64,000 nucleotides of DNA from Gammaproteobacteria bacterium (lineage in GTDB: Bacteria > Pseudomonadota > Gammaproteobacteria > Ga0077554 > Ga007554): NCBI GenBank assembly GCA_040183005.1, contig JAMPIW010000007.1, forward strand, positions 1,682,188 through 1,746,187. Direction: 5' to 3'. A program made the translations under genes and the position numbers. The notes beneath the pieces were generated by a model, which searched no databases, was not told where the DNA came from, and saw only the letters and a program-made list of their open reading frames with translations. Below, one piece after another: positions 8,363 through 16,451 of this stretch (its first letter is position 1; the number at the start of each line of letters is the position of its first letter).

Positions 8363-8392
8363 ATTGTAGAGGTTGGCGGGGGGAAGCGTCAA
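8363..8392 (-). promoter_or_regulatory. Sigma70-type promoter of the B12 operon
   Basis: On the minus strand TTGACG (8387-8392) and TACAAT (8363-8368) are separated by 18 bp. Transcription would start near 8356, about 25 bp before the first conserved riboswitch block. It lies between the insertion sequence and the riboswitch, so the IS has not removed the native promoter. Confidence 0.65.
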
Positions 8393-8402
8393 GAACTAGC
8401 CT

Positions 8403-9793
8403 TGTCCAATGACACATGAGCCTGAACGAAGGGGTGTATTTCCACCGTGAGATGAGCCTGGCGGGGCGAAAGTTGGGATCATGGAGGCATGATCGTGACA
8501 TTGCATACCCAAAGATTACAAACGCTGGCACAGGTGCGCGCCTTTGTGTCGGGCAACGAGCCCATCTCGTTTACATTGACGGATCGCAACAAAGCCTACT
8601 GCTGGATGACCGACACGCTCCGGCTGTTTGGTTACACGCGCTGCAAGCGTGCCGACAAAGGCCTGCTGCGGCAGTACCTGCGCAAGGTGACGGGGTTTTC
8701 CCGTGCCCAGGTGGCGCGCTGTATTTCGCAGTTCACCGACGGCGGCTGCATCCAGGACCGGCGCCGTGCGCCCGCAGTACCGTTTGTGCGGCGCTATACG
8801 GCCGAGGATATTCGCCTGTTGGCGCAGATGGATGCCCTGCATGGTACCCTCGCCGGCACTACCACACGCAAGCTGTGTGAGCGGGCGTTTAAAGTGCATG
8901 GGGATACCCGTTACACGCGTCTGGCGGGCATTTCCAACGGCCATCTGTACAATCTGCGTCAACATAAAACCTATCTGTCGGTGCGCGGATCATTCGACAA
9001 GACCCGCCCGACCCGGGTCAACATTGGCGAACGACGCAAACCTGCACCTGGCGGTTGCCCCGGCTATCTGCGCGTGGACAGCGTGCATCAAGGCGATCTG
9101 GACGGGATCAAGGGCGTGTACCTCATCAATGCGGTGGACGAGGTCACCCAGTGCCAGGCGATCTGTGCCGTGGAGAAAATCAGCGAGGCGTTCCGCTGCC
9201 GGTGCTGGCAGCCATGATGGGGGCGTTTCCCTTTATAATTCGCGGGTTTCACAGCGATAACGGATCGGAGTACATCAATCACAAGGTGGCAGAACTGTTG
9301 GAGAAGCTGCGCATCGAGCAGACCAAATCACGCTCGCGCCAGACCAATGATAATGCGTTGGCAGAAAGCAAGAATGCGTCGACGGTACGCAAGCACCTGG
9401 GTTACAGCCATATCCCGCAGCACTTCGCCAGCCGGGTGAATGCGTTTACCGTCGAGGTGCTGTCGCCTTACCTGAACTTTCACCGTCCCTGTCACTTTCC
9501 AACAGAATGCACGGACAAAAAAGGACGGATACGCAAGCGCTACCGCTATCAGGATATGATGACGCCCTATGAGAAGCTGCGCTCACTGCCGAAGGTGGAA
9601 GAACATCTCGTCCCGGGAATCACTCTGGAAAAACTGGATGCAATGGCCACAGAATGCAGCGATAATGAGGCTGCCCAACGCCTCAATGAGGCGCGGACAA
9701 CGCTCTTTCAATTGATTAACAAAACCCAACACCGTGCCGCCTGAGCAATATCTCACCCATGCCCTCGCTCAGGCTCATGTCTGGATTGGAAAA
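8403..9793 (+). mobile_element. Insertion sequence with DDE integrase-core transposase
   Basis: A segment of about 1.39 kb bounded by imperfect inverted repeats: left ACATGAGCCTGAACGAAGGG (8414-8433), right complement ACATGAGCCTGAGCGAGGG (9762-9780). The similarity extends outward as TCCAAT at both ends, so true ends are near 8403 and 9793. A third partial copy (GATGAGCCTGGCGGGGCGAAAG) lies inside the left end at 8451-8472. No convincing target duplication was found. The only gene is a frameshifted transposase, so the copy is probably immobile. IS family not assigned; the transposase belongs to the rve integrase-core class. Confidence 0.75.
8489..9744 (+). pseudogene. IS transposase, integrase core, frameshifted
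   Basis: Two frames together make one transposase of about 418 residues. The first (from 8489) has an N-terminal helix-turn-helix region and the first catalytic Asp in LRVDSVHQGD, and stops at 9217. The second frame continues from about 9195 with the second Asp in HSDNGSEYIN and the catalytic Glu in NALAESKNAS. The break is at about 9191-9197 (TTCCGCTG), where one base appears missing. No slippery heptamer is seen there, so this looks like a mutation rather than programmed frameshifting. A C-terminal region of about 100 residues is intact. Confidence 0.8.
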
Positions 9794-9913
9794 TACTGAA
9801 CTGTGCGCAGGACTTGCCTGCGGATAAGCCGCAAAAAAAACCCGTACCGAAGAGAGCACCACAAATAAGGAATGCGATGACCTTCGATACGGGGCTACTC
9901 TCGATCCGTCACC

Positions 9914-10294
9914 TTATTTCATCATCTTCTGCAATTTGTCTTTTTCAGACCCGCTCGGGTGATGACTCATATCAAGGACGATACCCGCCATCTCCCGCAC
10001 CTCGGCAGGGGCGGAAGCATCGTTCATCACTTGTTTGAGCTTGGGCTTGTCGGCATCCGCCGCTGCGTGCTCAAAATTGGAAATTGCTGTGGCCAGCACG
10101 CGCTCTTGCGCCGTCGTGGCTTTGTTGTCGATGATGGCTTTCAGCGTGCCTTTTTCCGCGCCACTGGGGCGATGCTCCAGATGGGCTAGAATGCCCGCCA
10201 TATCACGAACCGCCTGTGTTGCGGCAAGCGCAAGCTGCGCTCCACAGATGAGGAATAGTATGGGTAGGGAAAATAAAAGTTTTCTGATGGTCAC
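9914..10294 (-). CDS. Small secreted protein built of three ~34-residue repeats
   Basis: A 126-residue protein of unknown function. The start is GTG 10294, placed 6 bp after a strong AGGAGGT site and directly before a signal peptide (TIRKLLFSLPILFLICGAQL); the longer open frame has no such signal. The mature part consists of three repeats (about residues 27-62, 63-96, 97-126). The first and third share VR(D/E)MAGI and (R/H)PSG(A/S)EK; the middle copy keeps only the helical pattern and KPKLKQVM. The protein is probably all-helical and periplasmic. It lies 206 bp downstream of the ybaL-type antiporter in the same direction, with no clear link in function. Confidence 0.75.
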   Translation of the reverse strand: MTIRKLLFSLPILFLICGAQLALAATQAVRDMAGILAHLEHRPSGAEKGTLKAIIDNKATTAQERVLATAISNFEHAAADADKPKLKQVMNDASAPAEVREMAGIVLDMSHHPSGSEKDKLQKMMK

Positions 10295-10500
10295 GGCGCA
10301 CCTCCTGGTTGTACGAGCGAATGGAGACCAACACTTCTTGCCTGTGGTCTGCACGTCAATATTAGTAGCATTGGCGTAGAAAGGGTAGATATTTGGCTTT
10401 TTCGACATGAGAAGGCTCTGACAGGAGAAACGAAGGGCGATTGCCCGTTGCGGTGCAGGGAAAAACTGCCTATCCCATGGGGAGTAGGCCACGCCGCAAG

Positions 10501-12228
10501 TCATGAGCGCTCACGCTGCCCGGAATGCGTTTCCTCGCGCATGCGGGCCAGAATATGCCTGGTCATGCCAGTCGCCAGTTCATGCTCGCCCATGAACACC
10601 TTCCCGATGCCTTCCTTTTGCAGCAGTTCGGCTTCTTCCTCGTTATGGGTCCGCAGCACGGTCTCAATCGCCGGATTGAGTGTTCGGGCGATCTCCACCA
10701 TTTTGCGCACATGAAAGGTGTCCGGGGTCGCGATGACCAGCATGCTGGCCCCCGCGATGTGCGCCTGAATCAGCACTGCGGGATCGGATGCGTCTCCATA
10801 TACCGCCGGGATGTTTCGTGCGCGCAGTTGTTCGACAAATTCGCGGTTCTGCTCGGTAACCACGTAGGGTATGTTCCTTTCACCAAGCGCCTGGGCGATC
10901 CGGCGTCCGACGCGTCCATAACCGACCAGAACAACCTGTCCAGCCAGGAACGATTGATCGACCGACATCGGAAGCTCAGCGAGCGGGTCATCTCTCTGCT
11001 CCAGTCGCCGCGCGAGGCGGGATCGTGTGCGTATCCATATTTGCGCCGGCTCGATGGCCGTGAAGACGAACGAATTGAGGGCGATAGAAATCAGTGCTCC
11101 GGCGAGAATCAGGCTTTGGCCCTCGATAGGCAGCAGACCTAGCGCGACACCCAATCCGGCCAGGATAAACGAGAACTCGCCGATCTGCGCCAAACTCGCC
11201 CCAACCGTGAGCGCGGTGTTGAGCGGGTAACGGAACGCCAGCACCAGGGCGATGGCGGCAAGGGTTTTGCCCACCATGATGATGGCCACCACCACCATCA
11301 CCTTGATGGGTTGCTCGATTAGCACCTGCGGATCAAACAGCATGCCGACCGACACGAAGAACAGCACTGAAAACGCGTCGCGCAATGGCAAGGATTCGGC
11401 GGCGGCACGGTGGCTGAACTCCGACTCGCGCATCATCATCCCGGCAAAGAACGCGCCTAGCGCGAACGATACGTCGAACAGTATCGCTGAGCTATAGGCC
11501 ACCCCAACGGCCACAGAAATCACGCACAACGTGAATAGCTCTCGTGAGCCGGTGCGCGCCACCAGCCAGAGCACGCGAGGGAATACGCGTCGCCCCACCA
11601 CCAGCATCAGCGCGATAAATGCAGCGACTTTGGCGAACGTGATCCCCAAGGTTATCCATAGACTCCCGCCGGAGGCGGCATGGGCCACGGCATCCGTCTT
11701 CCCGCCCAGCAGGCTCGCAAGCGGAGGCAACAGTACCAGCACCAAAACCATCACCAGATCTTCGACGACCAGCCAGCCTACGGCAATGCGGCCGTTGACC
11801 GAATCCAGCACGCCTCGGGCCTCCAGGGCACGTAATAGCACTACCGTGCTGGCAACCGACAAGGCGAGGCCGAAGACTAGCGCTGCGCCGATATCCCAAC
11901 CCCAAATCGTGGCAGCCACCATCCCCAGCACAGTGGCCACGACGATCTGCACTATGGCTCCCGGGACTGCGATGCGCCGGACAGCAAGCAGGTCATCTAG
12001 CGAGAAATGCAGCCCGACGCCGAACATCAGCAGCATCACCCCTATTTCGGCGAGCTGGCTGGTAAGTTCGACATCCGCGACAAAGCCTGGCGTAGCCGGA
12101 CCGATCACGATCCCCGCCAGGAGATAGCCAACCAACGGCGGCATTCTCAAACGCGACGTAATAAAACCCAGAACCATCGCCAATCCCAGCGCGGCGGCGA
12201 TGGTTGTTATCAGGCTGATATTGTGAGG
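10501..12228 (-). CDS. ybaL: CPA2 cation:proton antiporter with RCK domain (YbaL-type)
   Basis: A CPA2 antiporter of about 575 residues. The first ~400 residues form a dozen membrane helices with family motifs LVGYLLAGIVIGP, ELAEIGVMLLMFGVGLHFSL-like text and ASLAQIGEFSFILAGLG. The C-terminal part is a TrkA-N/RCK nucleotide-binding domain (VVLVGYGRVGRRIAQALGE). E. coli YbaL begins with the same LITTI segment, which favours the GTG at 12228 (MPHNISLITTI); a GTG 11 codons earlier (12261) is possible. Expected to exchange K+ or Na+ for H+ in the inner membrane under RCK control. KefB/KefC are more distant relatives. Confidence 0.88.
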   Translation of the reverse strand, partial: PHNISLITTIAAALGLAMVLGFITSRLRMPPLVGYLLAGIVIGPATPGFVADVELTSQLAEIGVMLLMFGVGLHFSLDDLLAVRRIAVPGAIVQIVVATVLGMVAATIWGWDIGAALVFGLALSVASTVVLLRALEARGVLDSVNGRIAVGWLVVEDLVMVLVLVLLPPLASLLGGKTDAVAHAASGGSLWITLGITFAKVAAFIALMLVVGRRVFPRVLWLVARTGSRELFTLCVISVAVGVAYSSAILFDVSFALGAFFAGMMMRESEFSHRAAAESLPLRDAFSVLFFVSVGMLFDPQVLIEQPIKVMVVVAIIMVGKTLAAIALVLAFRYPLNTALTVGASLAQIGEFSFILAGLGVALGLLPIEGQSLILAGALISIALNSFVFTAIEPAQIWIRTRSRLARRLEQRDDPLAELPMSVDQSFLAGQVVLVGYGRVGRRIAQALGERNIPYVVTEQNREFVEQLRARNIPAVYGDASDPAVLIQAHIAGASMLVIATPDTFHVRKMVEIARTLNPAIETVLRTHNEEEAELLQKEGIGKVFMGEHELATGMTRHILARMREETHSGQRERS

Positions 12229-12367
12229 CACTTGATTGACCCTGTAGTGTGGCGCAGACACATATTCATTGTTATCTCCAAGACCGGGGCGTCATCTACC
12301 AGCACTCATTTTCCCACAACAGCGTTTTTTTGCCTTTCACTGTTTCGGGCTTCATAATGACCCCATT

Positions 12368-12964
12368 ATGACACTCAAACCCTATTCAGAATCCTGCGAT
12401 CAAAACAAAGACCCGATTCTCGCCGTACTCCAAAAAGAGTTTGCGCATTCGCGCCGGGCACTGGAGATCGGTAGCGGCACGGGGCAGCACGCGGTCTATT
12501 TCGGGCGGCATCTCCCGCACCTGATGTGGCAGACCAGCGATGTGGCGATGCATCATGGTGGGATATGCGCCTGGCTGGATGAGGCCGCGCTGCCAAATGT
12601 GCTGCCACCGCTGGCGCTCGACGTGGATGACGATCCGTGGCCGAGGGCACAGGTAGACGCAGTCTTCAGCGCCAATACCACACACATCATGTCCTGGCCG
12701 CAAGTGAAGCGGATGTTTGCAGGTGTCGGGCACATTTTACAGGACAATGGGGTGTTTTGTTTGTATGGGCCATTCAATTATGGCGGCACGTATACCAGCC
12801 CCAGCAACGCTCGTTTCGACATATGCCTGAAAGCGCGCGACCCGTTAAGCGGCATCCGCGATTTTGAGTCGCTGGAGGAACTCGCGCGGACGGCGGGCAT
12901 GTCTTTACTACAGGATCATGCCATGCCTGCCAACAATCGCACTTTGGTGTGGCGCAAAGCATAA
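12368..12964 (+). CDS. DUF938 family SAM-dependent methyltransferase-like protein
   Basis: A 198-residue protein starting at ATG 12368 (MTLKPYSESCDQNKDPIL). The Rossmann-type SAM site ALEIGSGTGQHAVYFG is at about residues 30-45, followed by LPHLMWQTSD and a conserved C-terminal CLYGPFNYGGTYTSPSN. The SESC.QNKDPIL start and this block mark the DUF938 family. Substrate unknown. It starts about 140 bp from the divergent antiporter and is followed after 15 bp by a Nudix gene, so the two are probably co-transcribed. The upstream part of the open frame, before 12368, overlaps the intergenic region and is not conserved-looking. Confidence 0.85.
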   Translation: MTLKPYSESCDQNKDPILAVLQKEFAHSRRALEIGSGTGQHAVYFGRHLPHLMWQTSDVAMHHGGICAWLDEAALPNVLPPLALDVDDDPWPRAQVDAVFSANTTHIMSWPQVKRMFAGVGHILQDNGVFCLYGPFNYGGTYTSPSNARFDICLKARDPLSGIRDFESLEELARTAGMSLLQDHAMPANNRTLVWRKA

Positions 12965-12979
12965 CAAGGGCTAAAGATC

Positions 12980-13516
12980 ATGCACAGGAACCCATTACTG
13001 GAAAAACTTGACTCCTATACCGCGTTCGATCAGGCCGAAAAACGCATGGCGACGGTGATTGAGCGGTTTGTACATGCCCAGCCACGCTGCTTTGAACGCT
13101 CACTGGAAATCGGCCACATCACAGGTTCGGCATGGATTGTCGACAGGGAAAGAACTCATGTGTTGCTGACACATCACCGCAAGCTGGACCGGTGGTTACA
13201 GCTGGGCGGCCATGCCGACGGCGACCCCGACATTCTGAATGTCGCCTGGCGCGAGGCGCGTGAGGAATCTGGCCTTGAGGGGATCAAGCCAGTGTCGGAG
13301 GGCATCTATGACACCGACGTGCACCTCATCCCCGCCACACCCAAGGAACCCGCCCACCTTCACCATGACGTGCGTTTTCTGTTCGAGGCGGATCGTCATG
13401 CACCTCTAGTAATCAGCGCTGAATCGAAGGATCTTGCTTGGGTGCCGATTGCAAAAATAGGCGACTACAGCGTGGATGAATCAATAATGAGAATGGTCTA
13501 TAAGTTACGCCGATAA
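12980..13516 (+). CDS. Nudix hydrolase
   Basis: A 178-residue Nudix-fold protein. The Nudix box is LGGHADGDPDILNVAWREAR plus EESGLEG, with the REx2EE core that binds the metal; the first glutamate of the box is replaced by Asp, as in some subfamilies. It would hydrolyse a nucleoside diphosphate linked to some moiety, or act on a related substrate; the substrate cannot be read from the sequence. It follows the DUF938 gene by 15 bp in the same direction. Start ATG 12980, with AAGGG about 10 bp upstream. Confidence 0.88.
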   Translation: MHRNPLLEKLDSYTAFDQAEKRMATVIERFVHAQPRCFERSLEIGHITGSAWIVDRERTHVLLTHHRKLDRWLQLGGHADGDPDILNVAWREAREESGLEGIKPVSEGIYDTDVHLIPATPKEPAHLHHDVRFLFEADRHAPLVISAESKDLAWVPIAKIGDYSVDESIMRMVYKLRR

Positions 13517-13739
13517 CCGACGTTTTTACATTCGGCGACCGGAAGCATAGCAACAACGTAAGAATTTTCTCTTGCTGATTTTGTTCGAATCACGAACAGC
13601 TTTACGCACGCCCAACTGTCGATCGGGAATTCAGGGTGATTTACGTATTGATAAACACCGCCAGGAACCCAATCTTAATTATTGGTGGGATTGCGGCATT
13701 AATCCCGGGATCTTGCGAAAACCCAAGGGGAGGTATTTT

Positions 13740-13925
13740 ATGGAACCCAAACCTGCCACAAACCAGGAAGGCATACTGAGCTGCGAAGTCTGCCTGAAGG
13801 AGATTCCCGCATCGGCCGCCAAGAACTTTGAAGCCGAGGACTATGTCCACCATTTTTGCGGGGCGGATTGCTTTGATAAATGGCTGAATAAAGAGAAGAA
13901 TTCCGTAAAAACCGGCAAGGATTAA
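13740..13925 (+). CDS. DUF3330 small zinc-binding protein
   Basis: A 61-residue protein. ATG 13740 is preceded at 6 bp by GGGGAGG, a strong ribosome site, so the longer open frame upstream is rejected. Four cysteines in the order CEVC...HFCGADCFDKW suit one zinc site, and CEVCLKEIPASAA is the signature of DUF3330, a family also seen in mercury-transposon accessory regions. Function unknown. It converges on the PilZ gene with a 23-bp gap and no visible terminator. Confidence 0.8.
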   Translation: MEPKPATNQEGILSCEVCLKEIPASAAKNFEAEDYVHHFCGADCFDKWLNKEKNSVKTGKD

Positions 13926-13948
13926 CGGTTGGCGATGAAGCACGCGGC

Positions 13949-14287
13949 TCAATGCGGCATTTCAACACCGTCCTTCTCCTTGTGACGCATCACTTCCTGG
14001 AGGGAGCGGAACGCGGTTGCATCGAAATCACGGAACACGAGGCCCATTCCCTCTTCCGTTAAGCGCGCGACCTTTGCCCGAATTTTATGCTTGATACGCT
14101 GCTCGCCTGAGCCTAACATGAAAATCAGCTCAACCTGCGCCTCCTTTGGCAACAGCGGTTGGGCAGACTCAAGAAACACTCCGCCCAAACCAATATCTCG
14201 CGTCTTGCACACCGATATCTCTTGGCCATGAAAAAAAAGTCCGACATCAAGATATATGGGTGCCCGTGCTGTCCAGCGGCGCTCCAT
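13949..14287 (-). CDS. PilZ domain protein (c-di-GMP binding)
   Basis: A 112-residue single-domain PilZ protein. The c-di-GMP-binding elements are RRWTAR (RxxxR) at residues 3-8 and DIGLGGVFLE (D/NxSxxG type, Gly replacing Ser) about 25 residues later. ATG 14287 has GGAG 9 bp upstream; a TTG at 14302 would overlap that ribosome site. Proteins of this size act as c-di-GMP sensors for motility or surface behaviour, but no partner is encoded next to it. The altered Ser position may weaken binding. Confidence 0.88.
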   Translation of the reverse strand: MERRWTARAPIYLDVGLFFHGQEISVCKTRDIGLGGVFLESAQPLLPKEAQVELIFMLGSGEQRIKHKIRAKVARLTEEGMGLVFRDFDATAFRSLQEVMRHKEKDGVEMPH

Positions 14288-14509
14288 GACATTACTCTCC
14301 AAATTTCGCCCATGTGAAAATAAGATGAAGCAAAGACCCCCAAAAGGCCTCTCTACCCAGACACAACTGACATAAAAATAACACTGTTATTAAGCACGCA
14401 AAATACGATCCATAAAACGATGACAGGCGCAGCAACTAATTGTTATTAATTCACTAATAAAATAAAAGAAGAACACCACCCTAATCATAGAGTGATCAAA
14501 AATGATGCG

Positions 14510-14553
14510 AAGTGTAAAGTTTACCGACACTTATTCGTCAATACTTTACACTT
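14510..14553. promoter_or_regulatory. Perfect 11-bp inverted repeat in a 331-bp intergenic region
   Basis: AAGTGTAAAGT (14510-14520) and ACTTTACACTT (14543-14553) are perfect reverse complements with 22 bp between. They lie between the PilZ start and the epmA 3' end in an AT-rich stretch (14288-14618) with no gene. Half-site centres about three helical turns apart could suit a regulator of the PilZ gene; a simple transcript end for epmA is less likely because no T-tract follows. Nothing else recognisable lies in this gap. Confidence 0.4.
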
Positions 14554-14618
14554 GACTTGAAATGTCACCACTCCGGGCAACAAAAAGAATCGGAAAAGTG
14601 TTCCGCTTTTTTGCAAAA

Positions 14619-15605
14619 TCAAACACGACTAACAGGAAACGCCATTACCTCGTCTATCGTTTGAGCCTGCGCCGCAATCATAAGCAGCCGGTCCACCCCC
14701 AGCGCGACGCCGCAACAATCCGGCAGACCGTGTTGCAGAGCGGCAAGCAGACGTTCGTCCGGGAGAATATCGGGCAGACCGGCGGCATGGCGTTTTGCGC
14801 GATCCGCGTCAAAACGCCGCCGCTGCTCACCGGCATCACCCAGCTCGTGATAGCCGTTGGCCAGCTCGATGCCACTGATGTACAACTCAAAGCGTTCCGC
14901 CACCGCCGGATTGCCGGGCCGCACGCGCGCCAGAGCCGCCTGAGACGGGGGGTAGTCAAAGATGAAGGTAGGACGCCCTATACCAAGCTGAGGCTCGACC
15001 ACATGCGTCAACAGCAGGTCCAGCCAACCATCCCGGCCACTATCATCAAGCCCCGGTGGCTCACTTATGTTTTGGATCAAGGCGCAATGTTTAAGTTCCT
15101 CCACCGTTGCGGCATGGGGGTTGATGCCGACATGGCGGACAAAGGCATCGGCATAGCTGAGGCGCTCCGCCTGCGGCGCGCCGATCAGGAGACCTACCAG
15201 AGCCTCGACCTCGCTCATCAGCGCCGCAAGATCAAATTCCGGACGATACCATTCCAGGAGGGTAAATTCAGGATTATGCCGCCGCCCCGCCTCTTCGTTC
15301 CTGAACACCTTGCCCAACTGGTAGATCGGCCCACTCCCGGCGGCGAGCAGACGTTTCATGGCGAATTCCGGGGAGGTCTGCAGGCACAAGGTGCGGCCTT
15401 GAGGTGCGCCGGGGCCGGTATAACGGGTGGTAAAGCTGTGCAGATGGGGGTCGGTCACCGTCGTAGAGGACAGTGTTGGCGTTTCCACCTCCAGCACACC
15501 GCGTTCGGAGAAAAAGCTGCGAATGGCGGCCAGCACGCGGGCGCGCAGCCGCAGGTTTTCAAGGCTTGCGGTAGGCCGCCATTCGATGGGAAAATTATCT
15601 TGCAA
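14619..15605 (-). CDS. epmA: Elongation factor P lysine--lysine(beta) ligase EpmA
   Basis: A 328-residue class II lysyl-tRNA synthetase paralogue (GenX/PoxA/YjeA) lacking the anticodon-binding domain. Class II motif 2 is visible as YQLGKVFRNEEAGRRHNPEFT followed by LLEWY, and motif 3 as LGVDRLLM near the C-terminus. EpmA attaches (R)-beta-lysine to Lys34 of EF-P. It lies 37 bp downstream of efp in the same direction, and epmB, which makes the beta-lysine, is divergent on the other side of efp. Length is normal. Confidence 0.96.
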   Translation of the reverse strand: MQDNFPIEWRPTASLENLRLRARVLAAIRSFFSERGVLEVETPTLSSTTVTDPHLHSFTTRYTGPGAPQGRTLCLQTSPEFAMKRLLAAGSGPIYQLGKVFRNEEAGRRHNPEFTLLEWYRPEFDLAALMSEVEALVGLLIGAPQAERLSYADAFVRHVGINPHAATVEELKHCALIQNISEPPGLDDSGRDGWLDLLLTHVVEPQLGIGRPTFIFDYPPSQAALARVRPGNPAVAERFELYISGIELANGYHELGDAGEQRRRFDADRAKRHAAGLPDILPDERLLAALQHGLPDCCGVALGVDRLLMIAAQAQTIDEVMAFPVSRV

Positions 15606-15642
15606 GCTATGCTTTAATTGCGATTTTTTTCGCCACCAAAAC

Positions 15643-16212
15643 TTAAGCCTTGGCCCGCGACAGGTACTCCCCGGTACGCGTATTCACCTTGAGCAGATCG
15701 CCGATCTCGACAAACAGCGGCACACGCACCACGGCGCCTGTCTCTAGCGTAGCCGGTTTGGTGCCGCCACCCGAGGTGTCACCACGCAGACCAGGATCAG
15801 TATCCACCACCTTGAGCGTAACCGTATTCGGCGGCATCACGCTAAGCGGTACGCCATTCCACAGCGTAATCACGCAGACATCCTGTTCCTTGAGCCATTT
15901 GATGGCATCTTCCACGGCGGGGGCATCCGCAGCAATCTGCTCGAAGGTCTCCGGCACCATGAAATGCCAGTGCTGGCCATCGCTATACAGATACTGCATC
16001 TCGACATCGACGACATCGGCGGCCTCCACAGTGTCGCCGGATTTAAAGGTGCGCTCAATAACGCGCCCATTCTTGAGGTTGCGGAATTTAACACGGCTAA
16101 ACGCCTGCCCTTTACCGGGCTTGACGAACTCATTTTCCAAAATCGAACAGGGATCATTATCCATCATGATTTTGAGGCCAGACTTAAATTCATTGGTGCT
16201 ATATGTGGCCAT
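15643..16212 (-). CDS. efp: Translation elongation factor P
   Basis: EF-P of 189 residues, which relieves ribosome stalling at polyproline. ATG 16212 ([15 protein letters not shown]) has a GAGG site; the open frame extends upstream without conservation. The modification loop KPGKGQAF places Lys34 at the expected site for beta-lysylation by EpmA/EpmB. Three beta-domains with typical ends ([23 protein letters not shown]) are present. First gene of an efp-epmA unit, divergent from epmB. Confidence 0.97.
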   Translation of the reverse strand: MATYSTNEFKSGLKIMMDNDPCSILENEFVKPGKGQAFSRVKFRNLKNGRVIERTFKSGDTVEAADVVDVEMQYLYSDGQHWHFMVPETFEQIAADAPAVEDAIKWLKEQDVCVITLWNGVPLSVMPPNTVTLKVVDTDPGLRGDTSGGGTKPATLETGAVVRVPLFVEIGDLLKVNTRTGEYLSRAKA

Positions 16213-16280
16213 GCCATCCTCGTTCAAAAATACAGCGGTTGCGTGATAATGCAGGATAATCAATCCCACACCCTGCCTTT

Positions 16281-16435
16281 AGAAACTGTTCACAACCTCG
16301 CTGAAGGGCGCATTGCGGCGTTACCCTTATATATCCGGGCGAACTCAAAATGCTCACATACTTCATGTATGCCCCACTTTTTCGCTCGATTTTGCCTTGC
16401 ACTGCATCCCTTGATCGAGATCGTGAACAGTTTCT
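16281..16435. repeat. 155-bp palindromic MITE-like element between efp and epmB
   Basis: Perfect 13-bp terminal repeats, AGAAACTGTTCAC (16281-16293) and GTGAACAGTTTCT (16423-16435), enclose a sequence that is itself an imperfect palindrome: the arms continue with CTCG, AAGGG and GCA.TGC at matching distances and meet near ACATACTTCATGTATG (16355-16370). No coding potential. It fills most of the divergent efp/epmB intergenic region and must sit close to their promoters. Similar palindromes occur dispersed in other proteobacterial genomes as I recall them. Confidence 0.65.
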
Positions 16436-16451
16436 TAGACTCCGGTAAACT

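Noticed and set aside
9185-9220. Programmed frameshift in the IS transposase
   Set aside because: No A-rich or other slippery heptamer and no pseudoknot-like sequence is seen at the break; a simple one-base loss explains it.
14562-15617. Long plus-strand open frame opposite epmA
   Set aside because: EpmA on the minus strand has clear class II synthetase motifs over the same bases; the plus-strand product has no recognisable pattern and is rich in Arg, Gln and His as expected of an antisense shadow in GC-rich DNA.
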